From positions 1 to 64,000 of the forward strand of contig JAHHHS010000010.1 in NCBI GenBank assembly GCA_019359215.1: a stretch of DNA of 64,000 bases. Reading direction: 5' to 3'. Below, piece after piece: positions 43,988 to 52,279 of this stretch. This DNA comes from Nostoc indistinguendum CM1-VF10 (lineage in GTDB: Bacteria > Cyanobacteriota > Cyanobacteriia > Cyanobacteriales > Nostocaceae). The notes beneath the pieces are model-generated. The model worked only from the letters and a program-made list of their open reading frames with translations, made no database searches and had not been told where the DNA came from. Positions within the stretch are counted from its first letter, which is position 1. Each line of letters starts with the position of its first letter. A program made the translations under genes and the position numbers.

Positions 43988-44758
43988 ATGAAATTATCTA
44001 TGCAAAAGATTCAAGTTTTCCTCGCCGTTAGTTTAACATTCCTTAGCTCTATAGGTGTGCAGGCACAGTCTGCAAATCCTAATGTAGAATTAAACCCATC
44101 ATTAATTTTTGCTGCACCGCCTCCACCAAAAGACATCGGGGAACCAGGTAAGCGAGCAGAAGCAGGTAGCCGTGGTTGTGGTCAGGATATCAATAAACCT
44201 CTGGCTTCTTCTCAAAAACGGCTTACAGCTTTAGTGCCTGTTTATTCAAACTCAGAATTGGTGTTTGGAACAACGATCAGAGAGCATCCTAGTTTCGTAT
44301 TCTATGTTCCTTATGCATCAGACTTTGCATCTGGAGAGTTTGTCCTAGAAGATGAAGCACAAAATCAGACTACTTACAAAACTTCTTTAACGGGGACACC
44401 AGGAATAGTAGACCTTCGCTTGCCATCAAAAGCAGCACCTTTAGAGATTGGCAAGCAATACCGATGGTATTTTAACATCTACTGTCAGAAGGATAACCAA
44501 ATTATTGCTAATGTTGAAGGCTATGTAAAACGGGAGCAACTAAAACCTACTTTGAAAACTCAATTGGAAAAAGCAACACCAAGCCAGCAAGTAAATCTTT
44601 ATGCAGCTAATGGTATTTGGTATGAAGCGCTGAGTGCTGCTACTGAATTGCGTCGCACCAATTCGCAGGATACTTCTTGGACGGCGCTGTTGCAAGCTAT
44701 TGGTTTGAATGATTTTGCAACTGAACCAAAAGTAGAGTGCTGCAATCTTGAGAATTAG
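43988..44758 (+). CDS. DUF928 exported protein (right module)
   Basis: A 256-residue protein with a Sec signal peptide (1-26, ending GVQAQS) and a DUF928 domain: LTALVPVYSNSELVFGTT, PSFVFYVPY, FVLEDEAQNQTTY, LEIGKQYRWYFNIYC, then NGIWYEALSA. The start lies 27 bp after the CHAT-CHASE2 stop, so it belongs to the operon, unlike the left DUF928 gene, which is separated by repeats. It is predicted to be periplasmic, possibly meeting the CHASE2 domain across the membrane (inference). Confidence 0.9.
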   Translation: MKLSMQKIQVFLAVSLTFLSSIGVQAQSANPNVELNPSLIFAAPPPPKDIGEPGKRAEAGSRGCGQDINKPLASSQKRLTALVPVYSNSELVFGTTIREHPSFVFYVPYASDFASGEFVLEDEAQNQTTYKTSLTGTPGIVDLRLPSKAAPLEIGKQYRWYFNIYCQKDNQIIANVEGYVKREQLKPTLKTQLEKATPSQQVNLYAANGIWYEALSAATELRRTNSQDTSWTALLQAIGLNDFATEPKVECCNLEN

Positions 44759-44836
44759 GGCGTTGCATAAATCCAATTCGCAATTCGCAATTCGCAATTC
44801 GCAATTCGCAATAAATCCCGCAACTATGCAACGCCA
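44758..44836. repeat. AATTCGC x5 heptanucleotide repeat inside an inverted repeat
   Basis: Five exact AATTCGC units (44775-44809) are flanked by GGCGTTGCATA (44759-44769) and its complement TATGCAACGCC (44825-44835). This can form a hairpin presenting the STRR, just after the DUF928 stop, and could serve as a terminator. Confidence 0.85.
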
Positions 44837-44910
44837 GAATTAGCAGTGAAGAGCGATCGCTTTTGGAGAAAAGTCAGCGATGCTCTACACTGACTCAATG
44901 GTTGAGTTGA

Positions 44911-45285
44911 TTAACTTGCAACCGCAACTGACTTTTTACGGTTAGAACGCTTGCGCTCTGATTTTTTCTTCAGTCCAACTGCTTGAGCTTGATCGCTGTC
45001 TGACCCATATTGCCCGCGCACAACTTCTTTCATAGCTAATACAGCATTGTGAAATTCCCATTCTGCTAATCGCGCAGCATCAGCAGCAGCACGGTATAAA
45101 GTTAGTTTCTCGATTTCGGCTTGTTGAAAACTCAACATAGTTTGATAAGCTTGTTGTAAGTTTGCAGCAGAGGCATCAGCACGGGTTGTATTGTATGTAC
45201 TGATGGTTTGAAAACCGTGCAATGAAGTAATATCTTGACTAATTGATTGAGGAGGCAAACAGCGTGTTGTATCTTGGGTAGGCAT
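44911..45285 (-). CDS. Hypothetical protein with family C-terminal motif (copy 3)
   Basis: A 124-residue helical, alanine-rich protein with a basic tail (KKKSERKRSNRKKS). It shares the C-terminal pattern YG.DS.....G..(K/R)KSERKR with the products of 980-1366 and 32013-32372, but its middle is diverged. The ATG at 45285 is chosen over an upstream GTG for its position. Function unknown; the very basic end suggests binding to an acidic partner or nucleic acid. Confidence 0.6.
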   Translation of the reverse strand: MPTQDTTRCLPPQSISQDITSLHGFQTISTYNTTRADASAANLQQAYQTMLSFQQAEIEKLTLYRAAADAARLAEWEFHNAVLAMKEVVRGQYGSDSDQAQAVGLKKKSERKRSNRKKSVAVAS

Positions 45286-45459
45286 ATATGTATACCGTAA
45301 TAAAGTATACATTTAATATGCCCATTACAACTCTAAAGCTAACAGGAGCCTTTTACAGCTATTTTGGGGTAAATGTACCACATCTTTTTTATCTCACGCA
45401 AAGCCGCTCCAGACGCACAGAGGAATCAAGAGTGTAGTCTAAAAACATGCAAACTGCTG

Positions 45460-45685
45460 TAAATTATGTAAGCCGATGCGATTGCATTGTAAGTCAATAC
45501 AATTACATTGTAAGGTGATGCAATGACATTGTAAGTCGATGCGATCGAATTGTCAGTTGATGCAATGGCATTGTTAGTTGATGCGATCACATTGTAAGTC
45601 GATACAATCGAATTGTCAGTTGATGCAATAACCTTGTAAGCCGATGCAATGGCATTGTTAGTTGATGCGTTCGCATTGCGTCCTA
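45460..45685. repeat. 21-bp tandem repeat array A
   Basis: About ten units of the form GATGCAATGGCATTGTAAGT (20-21 bp). On the minus strand one frame is open across the array and reads heptads such as NAIASTD, NSIVSTY and NVIASTN, preceded by LGRNA. The period is 21 bp, or seven codons. Related arrays are B, C and D. Confidence 0.88.
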
Positions 45686-45730
45686 ATGTGTAGAAGCTCA
45701 GTACTAATCTAAATTTAGAGGATTTTGATT

Positions 45731-46204
45731 ATGCCTAGATTTACGGTTCCACCCAATTTCACAGGCACTGCTGGTTCGGACACAATAGTAGGGGAAGATT
45801 TAAATAAATTTCCAGCAATTGGGATTGATATTTTAACTGGAGGTTTCATTTATACAGGCTCAGGAAAAGACACCATTAAAGGCAACGGTACTGGCGGTAA
45901 AGGCGGTGATGGTGCTATCGGTAAGAACTTCAATGGCAGCAAAGGCGGTGCTGGAATCGGCATCAGCAATAATGGCAATCTGAATGCTGGGTCGGGCGAC
46001 GACGCTATTATCGGCAAGGGTATTGGAGGTCGTGGAGGTAACGACGGGAATCCGCCTCCTTTTCCTTATGATGATTTTGGCGGCAATGGCGGCGGTGGCG
46101 GTGGCGGTATCAACATTGATCTAGGTACTGGAAATGACTACTTCAAAATTAACAATACCTGTAACATTCACATTGACATTCCCCGCATCCCCCCGTCCTG
46201 CTAG
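45731..46204 (+). CDS. Glycine-rich RTX-like protein, 3'-truncated
   Basis: The first about 140 residues hold RTX/haemolysin-like units (GSGKDTIKGNG, GSGDDAIIGKG, GTGNDYF) and long glycine runs, typical of secreted Ca2+-binding repeat proteins. From about 46145 onward the DNA is the antisense of the neighbouring adhesin gene, so the last 18 or so residues (NNTCNIHIDIPRIPPSC) are foreign. The gene has lost its 3' part in a rearrangement. AGAGGA lies before the ATG at 45731. Confidence 0.6.
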   Translation: MPRFTVPPNFTGTAGSDTIVGEDLNKFPAIGIDILTGGFIYTGSGKDTIKGNGTGGKGGDGAIGKNFNGSKGGAGIGISNNGNLNAGSGDDAIIGKGIGGRGGNDGNPPPFPYDDFGGNGGGGGGGINIDLGTGNDYFKINNTCNIHIDIPRIPPSC

Positions 46205-48193
46205 CGCTGTTCCAGATGCTTCTTCAGTAGAGGTTACCAGTTGAGAGCCATCTTTTAGCCAGAGGTTTGCAGCATTAATGTCGATATTGCCACCTTTACC
46301 TACACCTCCCTCTGACACCGTGCTGGAAATTTCAGCATTATCTGCAAGAGAAACAGCATCTTGTGCTTGCACTGTCACATTCCCTGCATTCCCAACTCCT
46401 GAAGTTGAGGTAGCAAGATCAGCGCCATCTTTTAGCCAGAGGCTTGCAGCATTGATGTCGATATTGCCACCTTGACCTACACCCCCTTCACCCACCGTGC
46501 TCTCAATATCACTATCTGCAAGAGAAACAGCATCTCGTACCCGCACTGTCACATTTCCTGCATTCCCTTGTCCCGAAGTTGAGGCAATAAGTCGAGCGTC
46601 ATCACTTAGAGAGAAGGAACCAGAATCGATAGTAATGTTACCTGCATCCCCCCGTCCTGCTGGCGCTGTTGGAGATTCTTCTTTAGTAGAGGTTACCAGT
46701 TGAGCGCCATCTTTTAGCCGGAGGCTTGCAGCATTGATGTCGATATTGCCAGCTTTACCTACACCTCCCGCTGACACCGTGGTGAAAATTGTAGCACTAT
46801 CTGCAATGTCAACAGTATCTTGTACCCGTAGTGTCACATTCCCTGCATTCCCAACTCCTGAAGTTGAGGTAGAAAGAAAAGCGTCATTTAGCCAGAGGCT
46901 TGCAGCATTTATATCGATATTGCCACCTTTACCTACACCCCCTTCACCCACCGAGATGGAAATAGCACTATTTGCAATGTCAACAGCATCTTGTACCCGT
47001 ACTGTCACATTTCCTGCATTCCCTTCCCCAAATGTTGAGGCAGGAAGTCGAGCGTCATCACTTAGAGACAATGAACCAGAATTGATAGTAATGTTACCTA
47101 CATTGCCAACTGTCCCCGTTTCCACTCTGCTGTGAATCCCACTCCGAATACCGTTTTTCTCCCCAGCAATATCAACAATGCTAGTAACATTAACATTGAC
47201 ATTCCCTGCATCCCCCCGTCCTGCTGGCGCTGTTCCAGATTCTTGTTCAGTAGAGGTTAGCAGTTGAGCGCCATCTTTTAGCGATAGTGTTGCAGCATTG
47301 ATGTCGATATTGCCACCTTTACCTACACCTCCCGCTAACACCTTGCTGGAAATTTCAGCACTATCTGCAAGAGAAACAGCATCTTGTGCCCGCACTGTCA
47401 CATTTCCTGCATTACCTTGTCCAAATGTTGAGGCACTAAGTTGAGCGCGATCGCCTAACGACAAAGAACCGGAGTCAATAGTAATATTACCCCCATTGCC
47501 AAGTGACCCCAAACGCACATCATTAAGAACTAGGCTCTCATCAGCCACTTTGATTGGCCCGGTAGCATTAAGCGTAATATCTCCCGCGACAGTTTCAGGT
47601 GTCCCCAAACCTTGTCCAATACCACCGCTTAAAATACTTCCTCCTAATATTTCTAGATTCCTGGCATTAATTGCAATATTACCCCCACCGGCCCCAGTTA
47701 CATATATACCTGCTTGATTGGTGAGGGATACCGAAGCTCGTGCAACACTATCAGGAAATATTAAGCTGAGATTATCGCCATCTACACCCAGCGCTACAGT
47801 ACCAGGTTCGCCCAACCCTCCTAACTCAACTCGTCCACCAAAAGCATTTAATCGTCCCCCATCCATGCTGACATTCCCACCCGCCAGCAGTAAACTTTTA
47901 CCATCTGGTACTCGTAAACCAAATGCGTTTAAACCTGCTGGATCTTTTCCTGCGGGTGCAACTGAGCTATTTTGAATCGCTGCGTTTTGATTAATCTGAT
48001 TAAACAGCAATGCTGAAGGATTAATAGTCAACAACGGTGAAGGGATATTTTGCTCACTAGCGCTAAAAAATCCTCGATTTCCAAATTGCAGTGCATTCGC
48101 TGTACTCGCAACAAAAGAACCACCAACATTTAATTGAGCATTCTGACCAAATACAATTCCATTGGGATTAATTAGAAACAGGTTAGCTGGGCA
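46121..48193 (-). pseudogene. TPS/filamentous-haemagglutinin-like adhesin A, truncated at both ends
   Basis: The frame starts abruptly at ANLFLINPNG (about 48185), without signal peptide or the first part of the two-partner secretion domain. A TGA (48197-48199) precedes it inside repeat array B. It then continues through GLRVPDGKSLLLAGG and many imperfect units of about 50-100 residues (GNAGNVTV, GGVGKGGNIDINAA). The C-terminus ends at GIVNFEVVISST, about where it joins the RTX-like gene. The usual FTITGRGGLPPNP end is missing. The product is unlikely to be exported. Confidence 0.8.
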
Positions 48194-48272
48194 TTGTCAG
48201 CCGATACAATCGCATTGTTAGTCGAGACAATGGCATTGTCAGCCGATACAATCGAATTGTCAGTCGATGCGA
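48190..48272. repeat. 21-bp tandem repeat array B
   Basis: About four units (CGATACAATCGCATTGTTAGT type) directly abut the 5' break of adhesin A. On the minus strand they read NAIVSTN and NSIVSAD heptads, but in a different frame from the adhesin. Confidence 0.85.
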
Positions 48273-48336
48273 TATGCTTTATATCAAAAGTCAATCTAAA
48301 AATTGCAGAGTTTCCTTTAAAAGTATATGTTTTTGG

Positions 48337-48954
48337 TTAAGCTTCTTCCAAAGCAGCTTGAAAAACTTGTTGAGCAGTTAAATCTAACTCTGGAAAAGTA
48401 AGTGATTCAATGCGGTTATTTCCTCGAAACTGAGTAATTTGATACTCTCCTTCAACTAGAGTGTAAACTGATAGCGTCGGCTGTTTAGGATTCCCAATAA
48501 ACCGCTTTCCACCTAGAGCAGCATAGTCAACAATCCAATATTCAAAAATCCCCATTTCTTCGTACTCACCAAATTTGAGAAAATAGTCATCACGCCAGTT
48601 GGTACTGACCACTTCCACTATTAATGGAATTGATTCTGCTTGAGAAACAGTAGATGACTTTTTCCAAAGTGGTTCATTCGCTAAATTAGTCAGGTTCAAT
48701 ACTAAGACATCAGGAATATAACCGGATTTTTTATCTACTGCTTTAACTAACGCTTGGCTAGGGATTGAATAAGCTAGATTTAATCTGCGAATTTCAAAGT
48801 TAAGTTCTCTAATTAAAAATGCTCTGACCAACTCATGGTCGCCTGTTGGTTGCATTTCAACTATGACTCCTTTATGTAATTCATATCTGCCATTTTCTGT
48901 TTTCCACTCTATAAACTCTTCAAAGGTTATCGGCTCAATTAAAGGTTGAAACAT
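48337..48954 (-). CDS. Uma2 family (PD-(D/E)XK nuclease-like) protein
   Basis: A 205-residue Uma2-type protein: ITFEEFIEWKTENGRYELHKG at the start, the catalytic-type Asp in YIPDVLVL and the Glu in PLIVEVVS, and the FEYWIVDY strand. It is intact and lies between two broken adhesin genes. Uma2 proteins are abundant in Nostoc-type genomes; their in vivo role is not known. The ATG at 48954 is supported by the family start. Confidence 0.85.
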   Translation of the reverse strand: MFQPLIEPITFEEFIEWKTENGRYELHKGVIVEMQPTGDHELVRAFLIRELNFEIRRLNLAYSIPSQALVKAVDKKSGYIPDVLVLNLTNLANEPLWKKSSTVSQAESIPLIVEVVSTNWRDDYFLKFGEYEEMGIFEYWIVDYAALGGKRFIGNPKQPTLSVYTLVEGEYQITQFRGNNRIESLTFPELDLTAQQVFQAALEEA

Positions 48955-48986
48955 GATATTGTTTCCTTAATGCCTGGAACTATGCT

Positions 48987-49229
48987 TCACGAACTTTTTT
49001 GATTAGGGAATAACCGCAGAAGTTCTTCTAACCCTGCGTTTAAGTTTCTCTTGTCAGCCGATACAATCGAATTGTTGGTCGATACAATGGCATTGTCAGT
49101 CGATACAATCGAATTGTTAGTCAAAACAATGCCATTGTCAGCCAATACAATTGAATTGTCAGTTGAAACAATGGCATTGTAAGTCGATGCGATCGCATTG
49201 CGTCCAATTGAAGTCTCTAATATTAACAA
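48987..49229 (-). CDS. Heptapeptide-repeat ORF from 21-bp array (doubtful gene)
   Basis: The 80-residue frame begins LILETSIGRNAIAST, then repeats NAIVSTD/NSIVSTN, and ends with a non-repeat NAGLEELLRLFPNQ. The same 'GRNA..AST' lead-in occurs at array A, which suggests a duplicated module rather than chance. It uses a TTG start and has no clear ribosome-binding site. It may be a genuine small protein or a relic; it is listed for the conserved arrangement. Confidence 0.3.
   Translation of the reverse strand: MLILETSIGRNAIASTYNAIVSTDNSIVLADNGIVLTNNSIVSTDNAIVSTNNSIVSADKRNLNAGLEELLRLFPNQKSS
49050..49203. repeat. 21-bp tandem repeat array C
   Basis: About seven units of the same family, ending GCATTGCGTCC just like array A. 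It separates the Uma2 gene from the 3' end of adhesin B. Confidence 0.88.
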
Positions 49230-49329
49230 ACTTTGGCGGCTTTAAATCCCCGGCTACATCTTGTCGTTATCACCGTTACAAAACGTAATTGCGTTAGCGT
49301 AGCGGGGCGAAGCAAGAGTGCGAATTGTT

Positions 49330-52208
49330 TTAACTTACTCTGCAAGATGCAGGCTTTAACCAAGGATTATGGGGCGTAGTGGTGGGAAGATTTGCTGTCA
49401 GCACGACTTCCCCTTTTTCGTTTAGCGCCAAACCAGTAGCTTCTATGATGGGTTCTGGTGCGGGGGTAGTTATTTTGCTGGGAACAGAGGAGCGATCAGG
49501 GTGATCGTTGTTTGGATTGAGAGTAATCAAATCTACCTGCACTGCATCAGTGTTAAGAGCTTCACCTGGATTAGGTGGCAAGCCACCACGTCCGGTGATT
49601 GTAAAACTGCTCTTAGCTAAATTTCCACCAGCTTGACAAGTCTGTGCTACTTGGGTATCAACTGGTATTGTTGGCAGGTTGACTAAGCCACTGTTAGGGT
49701 CTACATCAGGTGTGTTGATTTCTACATTACCACTTAACTCGGAACTTGCTCCTGTTGCGGTGATATCATTTGTTTTGTCAGATGCCACATCTCGGAATTG
49801 TATACCAAAGATACCTTGGGCATTGATTCGCACATTTCCTCCAAGGAAGTTAGCAGAATTGGCGCTGATATCACTATTTTCAAAACCAATGAGAAAATCG
49901 GTGTCAATGTTAATGTTGCCGCCGATGACGTTTTCGCCCCTGGCGTTGGTTCTGATGTTGCTATTGCGACTGATTATTAAATTTTCTGAGTTAATGTTAA
50001 TTGTCGCTTGCTCCCTATTCGGGTTAACTCTAGCACTTTGTGTGTTCCCGATAAGTAAGGCATTATTATCTAAACGGATGGAGGGAGAATTTAATGTCAT
50101 GATACCTGCGGTTCCTGTTCCCAAACTCTGCACGGTTATTTCAGCTCCATCTCGTACTAGTAAGGCATTAGTTTTAATAGTCAAATCACCCGCATCCCCT
50201 GTTGAGTTTCGCTCTGTAGAAGCACTCAAGCCACTGGCAACCCACCCATCAGCGCTAATACCAATCAACTGGATATCTTGGGCATCAACGGTCAAATTTC
50301 CACCCTTGCCCGTACCATCAGTAGCAACACTTACCTGTGCCCCATCTCGCATTAGCAAGGCATTAGTTTTAATCGTCAAATCACCTGCATCCCCTGTTGA
50401 GTTTCGCTCTGCGGAAGCAAATAAGCCACTGGCAACCCGCCCAACGGCGCTTGTACCAATCAGTTGCACGTCTTGGGCATCAACTGTCAAGTTTCCCCCT
50501 TGCCCGCACCAAATGTACCAGTATTTACCACTGCCCCATCTCGCACTAGCAAGGTATTAGTTTTAATTGTCAAATCTCCCGCATCCCCTGTTGAGTTGGA
50601 CTGTGTAGAAGCACTCAAGGTACTGCCAATCCGCCCATCAGCGCTTATACCAATCAGTTGCACGTCTTGGGCATTAACTGTCAAATTTCCACCCTTGCCC
50701 TTACCAAATGTAACAGCACCCACCTGTGCCCCATCTCGCACTAGTAAGGTATTAGTGTTAATTGTCAAATCACCCGCATTCCCTGTTGAGTTTGCCTCTG
50801 CGGAAACACCCAAGGCACTACCAAACTGACCATCGGCAGTTGTACCAATCAACTGGATATCTTGGGCATTAACAGTCAAATTTCCCCCCTTGCCCGCACC
50901 ATAAGTAGCAGCATTCACCTGTGCCCCATCTCGCACTAGTAAGGTATTAGCTTTAATCGTCAAATCACCTGCATCCCCTGTTAAGTTTAGCCTTGCGGAA
51001 AACAAGCCACTGGGAAGCCGCCTATCGGCGCTTGTACCAATCAACTGCACATCTTGAGCATCAACGGTCAAATTTCCCTCCTTGCCCGCACCTTCAGTAA
51101 CAGCCCTCACCTGTGCCCCATCTCGCACTAGTAAGGTATTAGCTTTAATCCTCAAATCACCCGCATCCCCTGTTGAGTTTGACTGTGTAGAAGCACTCAA
51201 GTTACTGGGAAGCCGCCCATCGGCACTTGTACCAATCAACTGGATATCTTGGGCATCAACGGTCAAATTTCCACCCTTGCCCGCACCATCAGTAGCAGCA
51301 CTCACCTGTGCCCCACCCTGAACTCGCAAAGTGTTAGCATTGATATTGACATCACCTCCCTGTCCACTTGTTCGTGCTTGTACATAATTAGCAATTAAAC
51401 TGTCATTGCTAAGATTTATTGCTCCACTTGTATTAACCTCAATATTTCCTGCCTTACTATTATCAGAACCCAGCCCACTCTCTATGCCTGCTAAGAGGTA
51501 GCTCTCTCCTGTCATCTCTAAATTTCGGGCATTAACCGCGATACTACCACCATCACCAGCAGCCACATATACAAAAGCGCCATTGCTTAGTGTTACATCA
51601 CTTTTTTCTACACTATCGGGAAAACTCAAGCTCAGATTATTAGCATCCCCATTCAACCCAACTGTTCCTGCACCTGCTAGCCCACCTAACTCGACTCGCC
51701 CACCAAAAGCGTACAATCCTCCACCATCCATATTGATATCACCGCCTACCAACAGCAAGCTCTTGCCATCTGGTACGAGTAAACCCGTTGCTATAAATTC
51801 AAAGGATGGATTAAAACCGGAGCGAGCAACTGAGTCATTTTGGATAGATGCAGTTTTGATTTGATTAAATAGTAAGGCGGAAGGATTGACCGTTAACAGA
51901 GATGAAGAACTTTCGGGATTTGAAGCACTGAAAAAACCTTGATTGCCAAATGCGATCCCATTAGCTGTAGTCGCAACAAAAGAACCACCAACATTTAATC
52001 GAGCATTCTGACCAAAAATAATCCCATTGGGATTTATCAAAAACAGATTGGCTGTGCCATTAGCGTAAATTAACCCATCAATCTTAGAGACTGATCCACC
52101 TGTTACCCGACTGATAATATTCTGAATATCCGCAGCATTATTAAACGTCAGCCAATGCAATGGCATTGTCAGTCGATACAATCGAATTGTCAGTTGATTC
52201 GATCGCAT
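49330..52208 (-). pseudogene. TPS/filamentous-haemagglutinin-like adhesin B, 5'-truncated and frameshifted
   Basis: The 5' end begins inside repeat array D (RSNQLTIRLYRLTMPLHW is repeat DNA read in another frame) and joins the adhesin at FNNAADIQNIISRVTGG. The signal peptide and first secretion-domain part are absent. Repeats LLVRDGAQV..GKGGNLTVDAQD continue until GKGET-stop at about 50490. A one-base loss in a G-run (five Gs at 50495-50499; six at 50884-50889) shifts the frame. The next frame resumes at LTVDAQDVQ and carries the proper family end FTITGRGGLPPNPGEALN. Confidence 0.85.
52146..52205. repeat. 21-bp tandem repeat array D
   Basis: Nearly three units (AATGCAATGGCATTGTCAGT type) fused directly to the 5' break of adhesin B. 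Confidence 0.85.
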
Positions 52209-52279
52209 CTGCCTAAGTAAATGGACAAAAAGTTAACTCCAACTCTAGGCTGAATCCCACCACTTCAGGTGGTGATGGC

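Noticed and set aside
45460..45685. CRISPR array
   Set aside because: The 21-bp units are contiguous and all alike, with no unique spacers, and no cas gene is in the window.
46278..47135. Series of plus-strand open frames
   Set aside because: They lie antisense to adhesin A and repeat with its units; no family features of their own.
49679..50560. Long plus-strand open frame (about 290 codons)
   Set aside because: It is the antisense of adhesin B repeats; the composition (repeated SRTSKALVLIVKSPASP) simply mirrors the adhesin units.
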